From Burkholderia ambifaria (GTDB lineage: Bacteria; Pseudomonadota; Gammaproteobacteria; Burkholderiales; Burkholderiaceae): 64,000 nucleotides of DNA. Shown here piece after piece: positions 20,253 through 28,043 of the stretch; position 1 is the first letter of the stretch; every line of letters starts with the position of its first letter. Where the stretch lies: the NCBI RefSeq assembly GCF_001443045.1, contig NZ_LKPJ01000002.1, forward strand, positions 271,121 through 335,120, read 5' to 3'. A program made the translations under genes and the position numbers. The notes under the pieces are model-generated. The model was given only the letters and a program-made list of their open reading frames with translations. It made no database searches and was not told the DNA's origin.

Positions 20253-21410
20253 ATGAATGTTTTCTGGTTTATCCCCACGCACGGCGACAGCCGGTATCTC
20301 GGCACCGCCGAAGGCGCGCGCGCCGCGGATTACGATTATTTCAAGCAGATCGCCGTCGCGGCCGATACGCTCGGTTATGAAGGCGTGCTGCTGCCGACCG
20401 GCCGTTCCTGCGAGGATGCGTGGGTCGTCGCGTCGAGCCTGATTCCGGCGACGCAGCGCCTGAAGTTCCTGGTCGCCGTGCGTCCCGGCATCGCATCGCC
20501 GGGACTGGCCGCGCGGATGGCCGCGACGTTCGATCGCCTGTCGGGCGGGCGCCTGCTGATCAACGTCGTGACGGGCGGCGATGCCGCCGAGCTCGAAGGC
20601 GACGGACTGTTCGCCGATCACGACGCGCGCTACGAGATCACCGATGATTTCCTTCACATCTGGCGCGGGCTGCTTGCCGCATCGCACGAGAACGGCGGCT
20701 TCGACTACATCGGCAAGCACCTTCAGTCGAAGGGGGGCAAGGCGCTTTACCCGTCCGTGCAGCGCCCGCATCCGCCGTTGTGGTTCGGCGGGTCGTCGCC
20801 GGCCGCGCACGCGATCGCCGCGGATCACATCGACACCTACCTGACCTGGGGCGAGCCGCCCGAGGCCGTCGCGAAGAAGATTGCCGACATCCGTGCGCGC
20901 GCCGAATCTCGCGGCCGCAAGATCCGGTTCGGCATCCGCATGCACGTGATCGTGCGCGAGACCGAGGACGAAGCATGGCGCGATGCCGAGCGCCTGATCA
21001 GCCGCCTCGACGACGAGACGATCGCCCGCGCGCAGAAGGCATTCGCGAACATGGATTCGGAAGGCCAGCGCAGGATGGCTGCGCTGCATGGCGGCAAGCG
21101 CGGCGGCCGCGCGGCGCTCGAGGTGTATCCGAACCTGTGGGCCGGTGTCGGGCTCGTACGTGGCGGCGCGGGCACCGCGCTCGTCGGCAATCCCGAGCAG
21201 GTCGCGGAGCGCATGCGCGAATACACGGATCTCGGCATCGAGACGTTCATCCTGTCCGGCTATCCGCACCTCGAGGAGTCGTACCGTTTTGCCGAACTCG
21301 TGTTCCCGCTGATCAAGGGCGAGGGCGCAAAGCGGCCGTCCGGCCCGCTGTCGGGCCCGTTCGGCGAGATCGTCGGCAACAACTACCTGCCGAAAGCGAG
21401 CCAGAGCTGA
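20253..21410 (+). CDS. ssuD: FMNH2-dependent alkanesulfonate monooxygenase
   Basis: A 385-residue bacterial-luciferase-type monooxygenase that uses reduced flavin and O2 to release sulfite from C2 and longer alkanesulfonates. It begins [17 protein letters not shown] and contains [18 protein letters not shown] and [13 protein letters not shown], all typical of SsuD, and the length is normal. An AGGAG site precedes the ATG at 20253. The flavin reductase SsuE is not in the window. It heads an operon with ssuC, ssuB and a molbindin gene. Confidence 0.95.
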   Translation: MNVFWFIPTHGDSRYLGTAEGARAADYDYFKQIAVAADTLGYEGVLLPTGRSCEDAWVVASSLIPATQRLKFLVAVRPGIASPGLAARMAATFDRLSGGRLLINVVTGGDAAELEGDGLFADHDARYEITDDFLHIWRGLLAASHENGGFDYIGKHLQSKGGKALYPSVQRPHPPLWFGGSSPAAHAIAADHIDTYLTWGEPPEAVAKKIADIRARAESRGRKIRFGIRMHVIVRETEDEAWRDAERLISRLDDETIARAQKAFANMDSEGQRRMAALHGGKRGGRAALEVYPNLWAGVGLVRGGAGTALVGNPEQVAERMREYTDLGIETFILSGYPHLEESYRFAELVFPLIKGEGAKRPSGPLSGPFGEIVGNNYLPKASQS

Positions 21411-21426
21411 GCGAAGGAGGCCTGTG

Positions 21427-22239
21427 ATGACAACGAAAACATCGAAGACGGGGGCCGCCGTGGCCACACGTGCGTGGCGCGGCATCGCGCCGTGGCTCGT
21501 GCCGCTCGCGCTGCTGGCCGCATGGGAAGTCGGCGCGCGCGTCGGCTGGCTGTCGACCCGCGTGCTGCCCGAACCGGTGGCGGTCGTGCGTGCCGCGTGG
21601 TCGCTCGTGACGTCGGGCGAGATGTGGGCGAACGTGAAGGTCAGTACCTGGCGCGCGCTGTTCGGTTTTGCGATCGGCGGTGGCGTCGGCCTGGCACTCG
21701 GGCTCGCGACCGGCCTGTCGAAAGCGGCGGAGGTCGCGCTCGATTCGACGATCCAGATGATTCGCAACATCCCGGCGCTCGCGATGATTCCGCTCGTGAT
21801 CCTGTGGTTCGGCATCGACGAGAAGGCGAAGCTGTTCCTCGTTGCGCTCGGCGTGTTCTTTCCGGTCTACATCAACACGTATCACGGGATCCGCTCGGTC
21901 GACGCGAACCTGATCGAGATGGCGAAGAGCTACGGCGTGCGCGGCTTCGCGCTGTACCGTGACGTGATCCTGCCCGGCGCATTGCCGTCGATTCTCGTCG
22001 GCGTGCGCTTCGCGCTCGGGCTGATGTGGGTGATGCTGATCGTCGCGGAAACGATTTCCGCGCAGTCGGGCATCGGCTACATGACGATGAACGCACGCGA
22101 ATTCCTGCAAACCGATGTGGTGGTGGTCGGCATCCTGCTGTATGCGGTGCTCGGCAAGCTGGCCGACGTGCTGGCGAAATGGATCGAGCGCGTGACGCTG
22201 CGCTGGCACCCCGCTTATCAATCAGGAGCAAAGGCATGA
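21427..22239 (+). CDS. ssuC: Alkanesulfonate ABC transporter permease
   Basis: A 270-residue inner-membrane permease with about six spans and the coupling loop [20 protein letters not shown] (about 161-180). It forms the channel of the sulfonate importer. Start: AAGGAGG lies 7 bases before the ATG at 21427; a GTG one codon earlier is too close to the ribosome binding site. Its stop overlaps the ssuB start (ATGA). Confidence 0.93.
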   Translation: MTTKTSKTGAAVATRAWRGIAPWLVPLALLAAWEVGARVGWLSTRVLPEPVAVVRAAWSLVTSGEMWANVKVSTWRALFGFAIGGGVGLALGLATGLSKAAEVALDSTIQMIRNIPALAMIPLVILWFGIDEKAKLFLVALGVFFPVYINTYHGIRSVDANLIEMAKSYGVRGFALYRDVILPGALPSILVGVRFALGLMWVMLIVAETISAQSGIGYMTMNAREFLQTDVVVVGILLYAVLGKLADVLAKWIERVTLRWHPAYQSGAKA

Positions 22240-23195
22240 ATGCGACCACTTCGGCGGCCGCCTACGGCCCGCTCGCCGGCGCAGACCTCGAGGCCGAACT
22301 GGCGCAGGCGCGCGTGACGGACGACGACGCACGCGATGCGGTGATCGTCGATCGGGACGGCGGCGCATCCGTCGTTCCGATCGCGCGGCGGCGCACGGGC
22401 AGCACGGCACAGGACGACGCGGTGACGCTGTCGGGTGTCAGCAAGCGCTTCGGCACGCGTACCGTGCTCGACAACGTCGAACTCGGCATTGCGCGCGGCA
22501 GCTTTGTCGCGATAGTTGGCCGCAGCGGTTGCGGGAAATCCACGCTGCTGCGCCTCGTCGCAGGGCTCGAGGTGCCGAGCAGCGGTGCGCTCGTGACACG
22601 CAGCGAGGGCGGTGGCACGCTCGACACGCGGATCATGTACCAGGACGCACGGTTGCTGCCGTGGAAGACCGTGCTGCAGAACGTGATGCTGGGCCTTGGG
22701 CGCGGCGCCCGCGATCAGGCACGCGCGGTGCTGGACGAGGTTGGCCTGCTCGAGCGCGAGAACGACTGGCCCGCGCAGTTGTCGGGCGGCCAGCGGCAGC
22801 GCGTCGCGCTCGCGCGTGCGCTCGTGCACCGGCCGCAACTGCTGTTGCTCGACGAGCCGCTCGGCGCGCTCGACGCGCTGACCCGCATCGAGATGCATGC
22901 GCTGATCGAGCGGTTGTGGCGCGAGCACCGGTTCACCGCGCTGCTCGTCACGCACGACGTGCAGGAAGCCGTCGCGCTCGGCGACCGCATCCTGCTGATC
23001 GAGCAGGGGCGGGTCGCCCTCGACCAGCCGGTGCCGCTCGAGCGGCCGCGTGCGCGCGCATCGGCTGCGTTCGCGGCGCTGGAGGACCGTGTGCTGCAAC
23101 GCGTGCTCGCGGGTGGCTCCGGTGGGGGCGAACAGGGTGCGGCGCCTGAAGTCGATCACGTACGACCGGTCGGGCAGATTCGCTGGGCCGTTTAA
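22236..23195 (+). CDS. ssuB: Alkanesulfonate ABC transporter ATP-binding protein
   Basis: A 319-residue ATPase. Walker [10 protein letters not shown] is at about 91-99, the signature [15 protein letters not shown] at about 182-196, and Walker [16 protein letters not shown] follows, then the H-loop VTHDVQEA. It is about 60 residues longer than E. coli SsuB because of an N-terminal extension of low recognisable structure (residues 1-65) before the first beta strand [13 protein letters not shown]. The ATG overlaps the ssuC stop. A GC-rich hairpin (CGGGCGGC/GCCGCCCG, 23199-23218) follows the stop and may reduce readthrough into the molbindin gene. Confidence 0.93.
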   Translation: MNATTSAAAYGPLAGADLEAELAQARVTDDDARDAVIVDRDGGASVVPIARRRTGSTAQDDAVTLSGVSKRFGTRTVLDNVELGIARGSFVAIVGRSGCGKSTLLRLVAGLEVPSSGALVTRSEGGGTLDTRIMYQDARLLPWKTVLQNVMLGLGRGARDQARAVLDEVGLLERENDWPAQLSGGQRQRVALARALVHRPQLLLLDEPLGALDALTRIEMHALIERLWREHRFTALLVTHDVQEAVALGDRILLIEQGRVALDQPVPLERPRARASAAFAALEDRVLQRVLAGGSGGGEQGAAPEVDHVRPVGQIRWAV

Positions 23196-23252
23196 TTCCG
23201 GGCGGCAGCGGCCGCCCGTTCTCAGACCTTTTTCTTCGGAGCGATCAACCCG

Positions 23253-23468
23253 ATGAGCATCACTGCAATCAACGTGCGTAACCAGTTCAAAGGCAAGGTG
23301 AAGGAGATCATTCGCGGGCCGGTCGTGTCCGAGGTCGACGTCGAAACGCCATTCGGCATCGTCACGTCGGTGATCACGACGCGTTCGGTCGACGAACTCG
23401 AGCTGAAGGTCGGCGCGGAAGTCGTCGCGCTCGTGAAGTCCACCGAAGTGTCGATCGCGCGCCTCTGA
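23253..23468 (+). CDS. ssuF: Molbindin-like TOBE (Mop) protein, SsuF-type
   Basis: A 71-residue single Mop/TOBE domain, beginning MSITAINVRNQFKGKVKEI and ending VGAEVVALVKSTEVSIAR, the standard molybdate-binding fold. A gene of this kind ends the ssuEADCBF operon of Pseudomonas putida and is called ssuF there; position and size match, so I use that name. Its role in sulfonate use is not clear. It lies 57 bases after ssuB with a hairpin in between. Confidence 0.85.
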   Translation: MSITAINVRNQFKGKVKEIIRGPVVSEVDVETPFGIVTSVITTRSVDELELKVGAEVVALVKSTEVSIARL

Positions 23469-23608
23469 GCGCGGGTCTTCCGCGTCGGGGCGGCGCGGGC
23501 GGTTTGTCTGTCCGCGGCGCACCGGCTCTCGCGTCGCGCGTTTGCCTCGGTATTCGGCGTGCGGACGAAGTGCTAGGATGGAGCGACATCGACGCCGGAG
23601 GCCAACGC

Positions 23609-23806
23609 ATGACCCCCATCCTTTCTCCCGAAGCCATCGAGGCGCTGAAGTGGATCGACCAGTTCGGCGACAGCCGGCCGGTCCCGGCCGCGTTCGACGA
23701 TGTCGTCTATGCGTTGCTGAACGAAGGGCTGATCTACCAGGCGGCTGCCGACCGCGTCGACCTGACCGCCGACGGCAAATCCATTTTGTCTAACGAATAC
23801 GATTGA
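23609..23806 (+). CDS. Small conserved protein of unknown function (65 aa)
   Basis: A 65-residue protein (MTPILSPEAIEALKWIDQFG...) with a predicted mixed helical/winged-helix look: LNEGLIYQAAADRVDLTADG resembles the wing of a small helix-turn-helix fold. The ATG at 23609 has CCGGAGGCC upstream, a good ribosome binding site. I recognise no family. It lies between the ssu operon and another small unknown gene on the same strand. Confidence 0.65.
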   Translation: MTPILSPEAIEALKWIDQFGDSRPVPAAFDDVVYALLNEGLIYQAAADRVDLTADGKSILSNEYD

Positions 23807-23861
23807 GCGCACGGCGCCGGCCGCCGACGCGACCTGGCGCTGCGTCGCCACGGAGCGAGCG

Positions 23862-24116
23862 ATGGAACCGAGAGGCAGCGATCTCGGCGATTTCAGCGAG
23901 CCGTATCGCGGCTACGAGATCGAGGTGAAGACCGAGCAGGTTTGGGATGGCGAGCATGCGCACTACCGCGTACTGCAAGGCGCGGCCGTACTGATCGACT
24001 GGCGGCTGGTGAAAGTCGACGGGATGCTGCTCACCGAACGGCGCGTGATCGAGCGCGTACTCGACGAGGCGCGGCGGGCCGTCGACGCCGAACTGGGCGA
24101 GGGCGGGCCGGTCTAG
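23862..24116 (+). CDS. Small acidic protein of unknown function (84 aa)
   Basis: An 84-residue acidic protein beginning MEPRGSDLGDFSEPYRGYEIE. The pattern of alternating strands (YEIEVKTEQVW, HYRVLQGAAVLIDWRLV) followed by a helix (ERRVIERVLDEARRAVDAEL) suggests a small beta-sheet-plus-helix domain. A GAGCGAG site precedes the ATG. No family recognised. It lies upstream of dusA. Confidence 0.6.
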   Translation: MEPRGSDLGDFSEPYRGYEIEVKTEQVWDGEHAHYRVLQGAAVLIDWRLVKVDGMLLTERRVIERVLDEARRAVDAELGEGGPV

Positions 24117-24194
24117 TCAGGCTGACGGGCTGGTCGGATCGCGTTGCGGTAAAATGTCGGGTTGTTTCCCGCGCCGCTTGCTGCCCCGAATTCC

Positions 24195-25229
24195 ATGTCC
24201 GCACCGTCCTCGCTTCCTCCCCGCCGCGTTTCCGTGGCGCCCATGCTCGACTGGACTGACCGTCATTGCCGGTCGTTCCATCGCGCGCTGACGCGCGACA
24301 CGTGGTTGTATACGGAAATGATCACGACGGGCGCGCTGCTGTTCGGCGATGCGCAGCGGCATCTCGCGTTCACGCCGAACGAATCGCCAGTTGCGCTGCA
24401 GCTGGGCGGCAGCGAGCGGGACGATCTCGCGCGCGCCGCGAAACTCGGTGAGCAGTGGGGCTATGACGAGATCAACCTGAATTGCGGCTGTCCGTCCGAG
24501 CGCGTGCAGCGTGGTGCGTTCGGCGCGTGCCTGATGAACGAGCCGCAGCTCGTCGCCGACTGCGTGAAGGCGATGCGCGATGCGGTGTCGGTGCCGGTCA
24601 CGGTCAAGCACCGGATCGGCGTCGACTCGGTCGAGGATTATGCGTTCGTGCGTGACTTCGTCGGCAAGGTGGCTGAAGCGGGCTGCGAGACGTTCGTCGT
24701 GCATGCACGCAATGCGATCCTGAAGGGGCTGTCGCCGAAGGAGAATCGCGAGATCCCGCCGCTCAAGTACGACTATGCGTACCAATTGAAACGCGATTTC
24801 CCGTCGCTGGAGATTGTGATCAACGGCGGGATCAAGACGCTCGACGAAGTCGCGCAGCATCTCGAGCATGTCGACGGCGTGATGCTAGGTCGCGAGGCGT
24901 ATCACAACCCGTATGTGCTCGCGGGCGTCGATGCGCGCTTCTATGGTTCGACCGAAGCGGTGCCGACGCGCGAGGAGGCCGAGGCGAAGCTGATCGAATA
25001 CTGCGCGGCGGAACTGAAGCGCGGCACGTATCTCGGCGCGATCGTCCGGCACGCACTCGGGCTGTATCGCGGTGCCGCCGGCGCGCGCGGCTGGCGTCGC
25101 GTGCTGTCGGACAACAAGAAGCTCGCGCGTGGCGATCTGGCCGTGTTCGACGAGGCGCGCACGCATCTGAACGACGCTCTCGAAAATTTTGAAAAAAATG
25201 CTTTGCAAGACGGAAAAGTCTTCGTATAA
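24195..25229 (+). CDS. dusA: tRNA-dihydrouridine(20/20a) synthase
   Basis: A 344-residue FMN enzyme that reduces uridine in the tRNA D-loop. Motifs: VAPMLDWTDRHCRSFHRALT near the N-terminus, EINLNCGCPSERVQRGAFGA with the catalytic Cys (about residue 99), VKHRIGVD, and VINGGIKTLDE with DGVMLGREAYHNP for FMN phosphate binding. I chose the ATG at 24195; an upstream TTG at 24162 is less likely. The last codons and stop overlap the promoter of the tRNA-His gene. Confidence 0.95.
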   Translation: MSAPSSLPPRRVSVAPMLDWTDRHCRSFHRALTRDTWLYTEMITTGALLFGDAQRHLAFTPNESPVALQLGGSERDDLARAAKLGEQWGYDEINLNCGCPSERVQRGAFGACLMNEPQLVADCVKAMRDAVSVPVTVKHRIGVDSVEDYAFVRDFVGKVAEAGCETFVVHARNAILKGLSPKENREIPPLKYDYAYQLKRDFPSLEIVINGGIKTLDEVAQHLEHVDGVMLGREAYHNPYVLAGVDARFYGSTEAVPTREEAEAKLIEYCAAELKRGTYLGAIVRHALGLYRGAAGARGWRRVLSDNKKLARGDLAVFDEARTHLNDALENFEKNALQDGKVFV

Positions 25230-25230
25230 T
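25203..25230 (+). promoter_or_regulatory. Sigma70 promoter of tRNA-His, embedded in the dusA 3' end
   Basis: TTGCAA (25203-25208), 16-base spacer, TATAAT (25225-25230). The -10 hexamer contains the dusA stop codon TAA (25227-25229), so the two elements are fused. Confidence 0.8.
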
Positions 25231-25287
25231 CTTGTTCTTCGCTGCTGAACACGAAACGAAACAGCGAAGAAACAAAGCAGTATCAGT

Positions 25288-25364
25288 GGTGGCTGTAGCT
25301 CAGTTGGTAGAGTCCAGGATTGTGATTCCTGTCGTCGTGGGTTCGAGTCCCATCAGCCACCCCA
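25288..25364 (+). tRNA. tRNA-His (anticodon GTG), integration site of the mobile element
   Basis: Cloverleaf GTGGCTG...CAGCCAC with anticodon GTG in the loop TTGTGAT, T-arm GTGGGTTCGAGTCCCAT and encoded CCA. Base 25288 supplies the extra G-1 that pairs with C73, as in all bacterial tRNA-His. Its 3' 49 bases plus one base form the left copy of a 50-bp direct repeat; the right copy is at 34532-34581, so the tRNA gene stays intact after integration. Confidence 0.97.
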
Positions 25365-25365
25365 A
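25316..25365 (+). repeat. Left attachment site (attL), 50-bp repeat in tRNA-His
   Basis: Starts AGGATTGTGATTCC in the anticodon arm and ends one base past CCA. It is identical to 34532-34581, and the identity breaks sharply on both sides. Confidence 0.93.
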
Positions 25366-25380
25366 CGAATTCAAGCACTT

Positions 25381-25407
25381 AGCCCAGTCATTGCGACTGG
25401 GCTTTTT
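25381..25407 (+). terminator. Element-borne terminator downstream of tRNA-His
   Basis: AGCCCAGTC pairs with GACTGGGCT around ATTGC and is followed by Ts. It lies just inside the element, so the element supplies a new terminator for the tRNA whose original terminator was pushed 9.2 kb away (34593-34618). Confidence 0.8.
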
Positions 25408-25422
25408 GCTTTCTGGAACCCG

Positions 25423-25441
25423 TGTAGGCACCATGTAGGCA
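25423..25441 (+). promoter_or_regulatory. Tandem TGTAGGCA boxes near attL, possible integrase arm sites
   Basis: TGTAGGCA occurs at 25423-25430 and 25434-25441, separated by 3 bases. The same tandem pair with the same spacing is at 34385-34403 and a single copy is at 34443-34450 near attR. Their presence near both ends and apparent scarcity elsewhere in the element suggests binding sites for the integrase or its directionality factor. Confidence 0.5.
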
Positions 25442-25467
25442 TTTGCCGTCAATGCGGCGGCTTCAAC

Positions 25468-25992
25468 CTAAAGAGCTGAATCTCGAGTGTCATGCTGATT
25501 CGACTTGTTGAACAGCTTCAGCGCGCCCTGCATCAGGATGGAGACGGCCTTCTTAGCCCCAGCCATAGAAAATCGATAGACAGCGAATCGCCCGTCATCA
25601 AGCGCAACTGCAATTCCAAGAGGCCTATTGGAGCCAAGCAGTGAGTCCATCGTGTCCGGGTCGGCTATTTCCGCGCGATACATCGTTCGGCCACCTTGCG
25701 TGATGGGACCATCGCAAATGAGCTTGAGAGGAACGGCGCCCGACGATGTTGAGAAGAGCGCCGGCGCAGTCGTGCCTTTGTCGCAACTCGTAGACGTCAC
25801 GAGATACCAGTAGCAAACGCCTTCCGATGGGCTACACCCCTTCATCAACGTTCCGCCGCTATCGTTGACGGATCCAGCGAAAAGCTTTCCGTCGTCGGTC
25901 GCACCGGTAATCCAATCGCCAATCGGTGCCGCTGTTGACGTGAGCGGCAGCGCAAGTGCAGCCGCGAATACCACACAGGACATTCTCAGCAT
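25468..25992 (-). CDS. Exported protein of unknown function
   Basis: A 174-residue protein. The N-terminus (MLRMSCVVFAAALALPLTST) is a clear signal peptide, with cleavage likely after STA-A near residue 22. The mature part starts PIGDWITGATDDGKLFAG and has four Cys in the CSPSEGVC / TSCDKG / LICDG contexts, consistent with disulfides in the periplasm. A long frame continues upstream to 26724 but crosses the divergent gene; the ATG at 25992 is preceded by CGGGGGA. I recognise no family. It is element cargo at the left end. Confidence 0.7.
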   Translation of the reverse strand: MLRMSCVVFAAALALPLTSTAAPIGDWITGATDDGKLFAGSVNDSGGTLMKGCSPSEGVCYWYLVTSTSCDKGTTAPALFSTSSGAVPLKLICDGPITQGGRTMYRAEIADPDTMDSLLGSNRPLGIAVALDDGRFAVYRFSMAGAKKAVSILMQGALKLFNKSNQHDTRDSAL

Positions 25993-26226
25993 CGCATCCC
26001 CCGCAGTTATTACCGGCCGCCAGACCGGATTAACCGATGCTTCGGCGTTCTTCTCGGAATTCAGTATCGGCGTTTTTGCTGGGAATTTGAAGTTTCGGTA
26101 AGTCGGACCGCGCCTGGTGCCTACATGACTCTTCTCTAACGTCGGAGAGGTCAGCCATCCTATCGACGCAATCCGCGCGCCCTCCGTTACCATCTGTGTA
26201 AAACCAGACGGCACGGGGGCAATGTC

Positions 26227-26715
26227 ATGCGCGAAACGCAATCGAAATTGTGGTTCTCTGGAGTTGCGTACATTCCATACGCAATACTGGCGTACGGGTA
26301 TAACTGGCTCGCCAAAGGAAGCGACCATGATTTGACCGTTGCCATCATGGTGCTGCTTGGCGGGCGCCTTGTGTACGCGCTGATAGACAACGTGACCGCT
26401 GCCATCGCATGGCGCCTGCATGGCCGCAAACGTGCGGTGGACGCTTTCTTGAAGCTCATGCGGGAAAACCACATGCCGCGGCGTGAAAGCCCGAGTGAGA
26501 GCCTCAGCAGCTACCTCAACTACCTCGATAGCGATGACCAAGGCAATTCCGCTATCCGTAGCGCTGCGCGCCAAATATCGACAATCATCGAGCAGTCGCA
26601 GCACGAAGGTCTGATGGGTGGCAACCGGGTTGAGAAAGCGGCTCAGGCGGCCTACGAGCGCTACCAAGGTGGATTGCCGGCATTTCGGTTGCCAGATTGG
26701 ATTAAGACCGAATGA
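26227..26715 (+). CDS. Membrane-anchored protein of unknown function
   Basis: A 162-residue protein with two predicted N-terminal membrane segments (about residues 10-28, VAYIPYAILAYGYNW region, and 36-62, TVAIMVLLGGRLVYALIDNV) and a soluble, charged C-terminal part (about 70-162) that looks mostly helical. The only gene on the plus strand inside the element, divergent from the exported protein gene. No family recognised. The ATG at 26227 has GGGGGCA upstream. Confidence 0.65.
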   Translation: MRETQSKLWFSGVAYIPYAILAYGYNWLAKGSDHDLTVAIMVLLGGRLVYALIDNVTAAIAWRLHGRKRAVDAFLKLMRENHMPRRESPSESLSSYLNYLDSDDQGNSAIRSAARQISTIIEQSQHEGLMGGNRVEKAAQAAYERYQGGLPAFRLPDWIKTE

Positions 26716-26911
26716 GCATCTCAAATCCGCTTTAGCCGGTCGCCTCGCGCGCGCACGCGTGCGTAGTGGGTGCGTTCATCGCTTTTTCTGGGCGGAAGAA
26801 ATTCGGCCGCTGCTGCCCGACGCTGTTTTCCCGCTATTCTCAGCCAGAGCGCGCCACCTGTTTTCGACCTGTTATCAGGCGGCGCGTTTCACGTTTCACT
26901 ACTGACGCCGC

Positions 26912-27400
26912 TCACGCTCCAAAGTGCATGTACGGCATCGTGGATGGCGGAAGTGCAAATTTCACGGCCGGATTGCCGAACGCGAAGTGCGACACCGGGT
27001 CGCCGCCCATCATGTGCTGCTGATTGCCCCTCGCCGCGAGCAGGCCGGCACCAAGGAGTCCGGCGCCCAGCGCCCAGGGCGCAGCATCGAAACCGCCCAT
27101 CGTTGCGCCTCCAATCGGGGCCGCGCCATTTACCGCACCCGAGAGCCCACCGCCGAGCGCACCGCTCTGTGTCGCACCCATCCCACCGCCCGGAAGGAAG
27201 CCGCTGAACACACCCGTAGGCGCAAAACCGAACGCGCCACCGAGATTGCCACTCATCCCCGAGTTGAGCCCCGAGCCGTTCGCCGTGACGCTTCCCGTCA
27301 GGCCCGAGTCGCCGTATGCGGCGGGGCCGTTGAAGAATCCGTTGAGCCCGCTAACGCCGGGACCAGCGGTCGGGTCGTTTCCAAAGCCAAAGAATGCCAT
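26912..27400 (-). CDS. Glycine-rich hydrophobic protein
   Basis: A 162-residue protein beginning MAFFGFGNDPTAGPG, very rich in Gly, Ala, Ser and Phe, with repeated GxxG-type segments and a hydrophobic stretch (APWALGAGLLGAGLLAARG, about 107-125). It is preceded by GGAGG and lies 14 bases after the SSB-like gene, so it is translated with the replication genes. Composition resembles small phage membrane or capsid-associated proteins and some low-complexity structural proteins, but no motif supports a specific role. Confidence 0.65.
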   Translation of the reverse strand: MAFFGFGNDPTAGPGVSGLNGFFNGPAAYGDSGLTGSVTANGSGLNSGMSGNLGGAFGFAPTGVFSGFLPGGGMGATQSGALGGGLSGAVNGAAPIGGATMGGFDAAPWALGAGLLGAGLLAARGNQQHMMGGDPVSHFAFGNPAVKFALPPSTMPYMHFGA

Positions 27401-27414
27401 TTCACTTACCTCCG

Positions 27415-27837
27415 TTAAAAGTCGATTGCGTCATCTGGCAGCTCGGGTTCGCGCGCCGGCCAGCTGCTGCCATCCGCCGGCTGGCTGCCGGTACGCCTTG
27501 TACCGTTACCTTCGCCCTGCACGGCGGCGCGCTTGCGCTTCACGTGATAGGCCGTCAGCACCGCGTGCGCCACCATGTCGAGAGCGGGCTTCGCTTCGCC
27601 TGAGCGATCCACCCATGCCTTCGGTGTCAGCGTGCCCGCCAGCGCCACGGAATCACCGTCAGCGAGCGCGAGCAGCGAGTCGCCCGCCGTCGTGCTGAAT
27701 GCAATCACGTTCACGAAGAGCGCTTCGCCGTCGCCCACCGCGGCGCGCACCTTGGCGGTAACGAACGCCTTTCCGCTCGCTCCAGTCCGGCGCGTTGCCG
27801 TTCCGTACAGCTTCCCGCTCACCAGTCCGTCAATCAT
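27415..27837 (-). CDS. SSB-like single-stranded DNA-binding (OB-fold) protein
   Basis: A 140-residue protein with a predicted OB fold in residues 1-100 (MIDGLVSGKLYGTATRRTG, then FVTAKVRAAVGDGEALFVNV, typical of SSB strands), a low-complexity linker, and the C-terminal tip PDDAIDF, which matches the acidic SSB tail (DDDIPF type) that binds replication partners. GGAGGCGAAGG precedes the ATG at 27837. A longer frame to 28449 runs antisense-like through the origin-like region and is not used. Its place beside a primase-helicase supports a role in element replication. Confidence 0.78.
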   Translation of the reverse strand: MIDGLVSGKLYGTATRRTGASGKAFVTAKVRAAVGDGEALFVNVIAFSTTAGDSLLALADGDSVALAGTLTPKAWVDRSGEAKPALDMVAHAVLTAYHVKRKRAAVQGEGNGTRRTGSQPADGSSWPAREPELPDDAIDF

Positions 27838-27917
27838 CCTTCGCCTCCAGTCAGCAGCGGTCGCCGCCCAAGTTCTCGATACCCATCCGCTCCAGCGCGG
27901 ATCCTTCACGCCTTGGA

Positions 27918-28017
27918 TTCCCGAAATTTCCCGTTTTTCCCGTTTCGCTCCGTTTCGGGAGTTTCTGGGTCCCGTTTTTTCCCGCCCCGTATATATAGAT
28001 ACGGGCGGAAACGGGAC
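27918..28017. other. Repeat-rich region between SSB-like and primase genes, candidate replication origin
   Basis: TTCCCG occurs at 27918-27923, 27928-27933, 27937-27942 and 27979-27984, the first three at 9-10 base spacing, within a pyrimidine-rich strand. An imperfect long inverted repeat (GTCCCGTTT... 27969-27992 with ...AAACGGGAC 27999-28017) encloses an AT core TATATATAG. Iterons beside an inverted repeat with an AT-rich core, next to a primase-helicase gene, are the usual make-up of plasmid and satellite origins. The function is inferred. Confidence 0.5.
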
Positions 28018-28043
28018 GGACTCCGGGGTGGGTGGGAAGTGGG

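Noticed and set aside
25993-26724. N-terminal extension of the exported protein gene through to 26724
   Set aside because: It would run opposite the membrane-anchored protein gene and bury a clear signal peptide with its own ribosome binding site.
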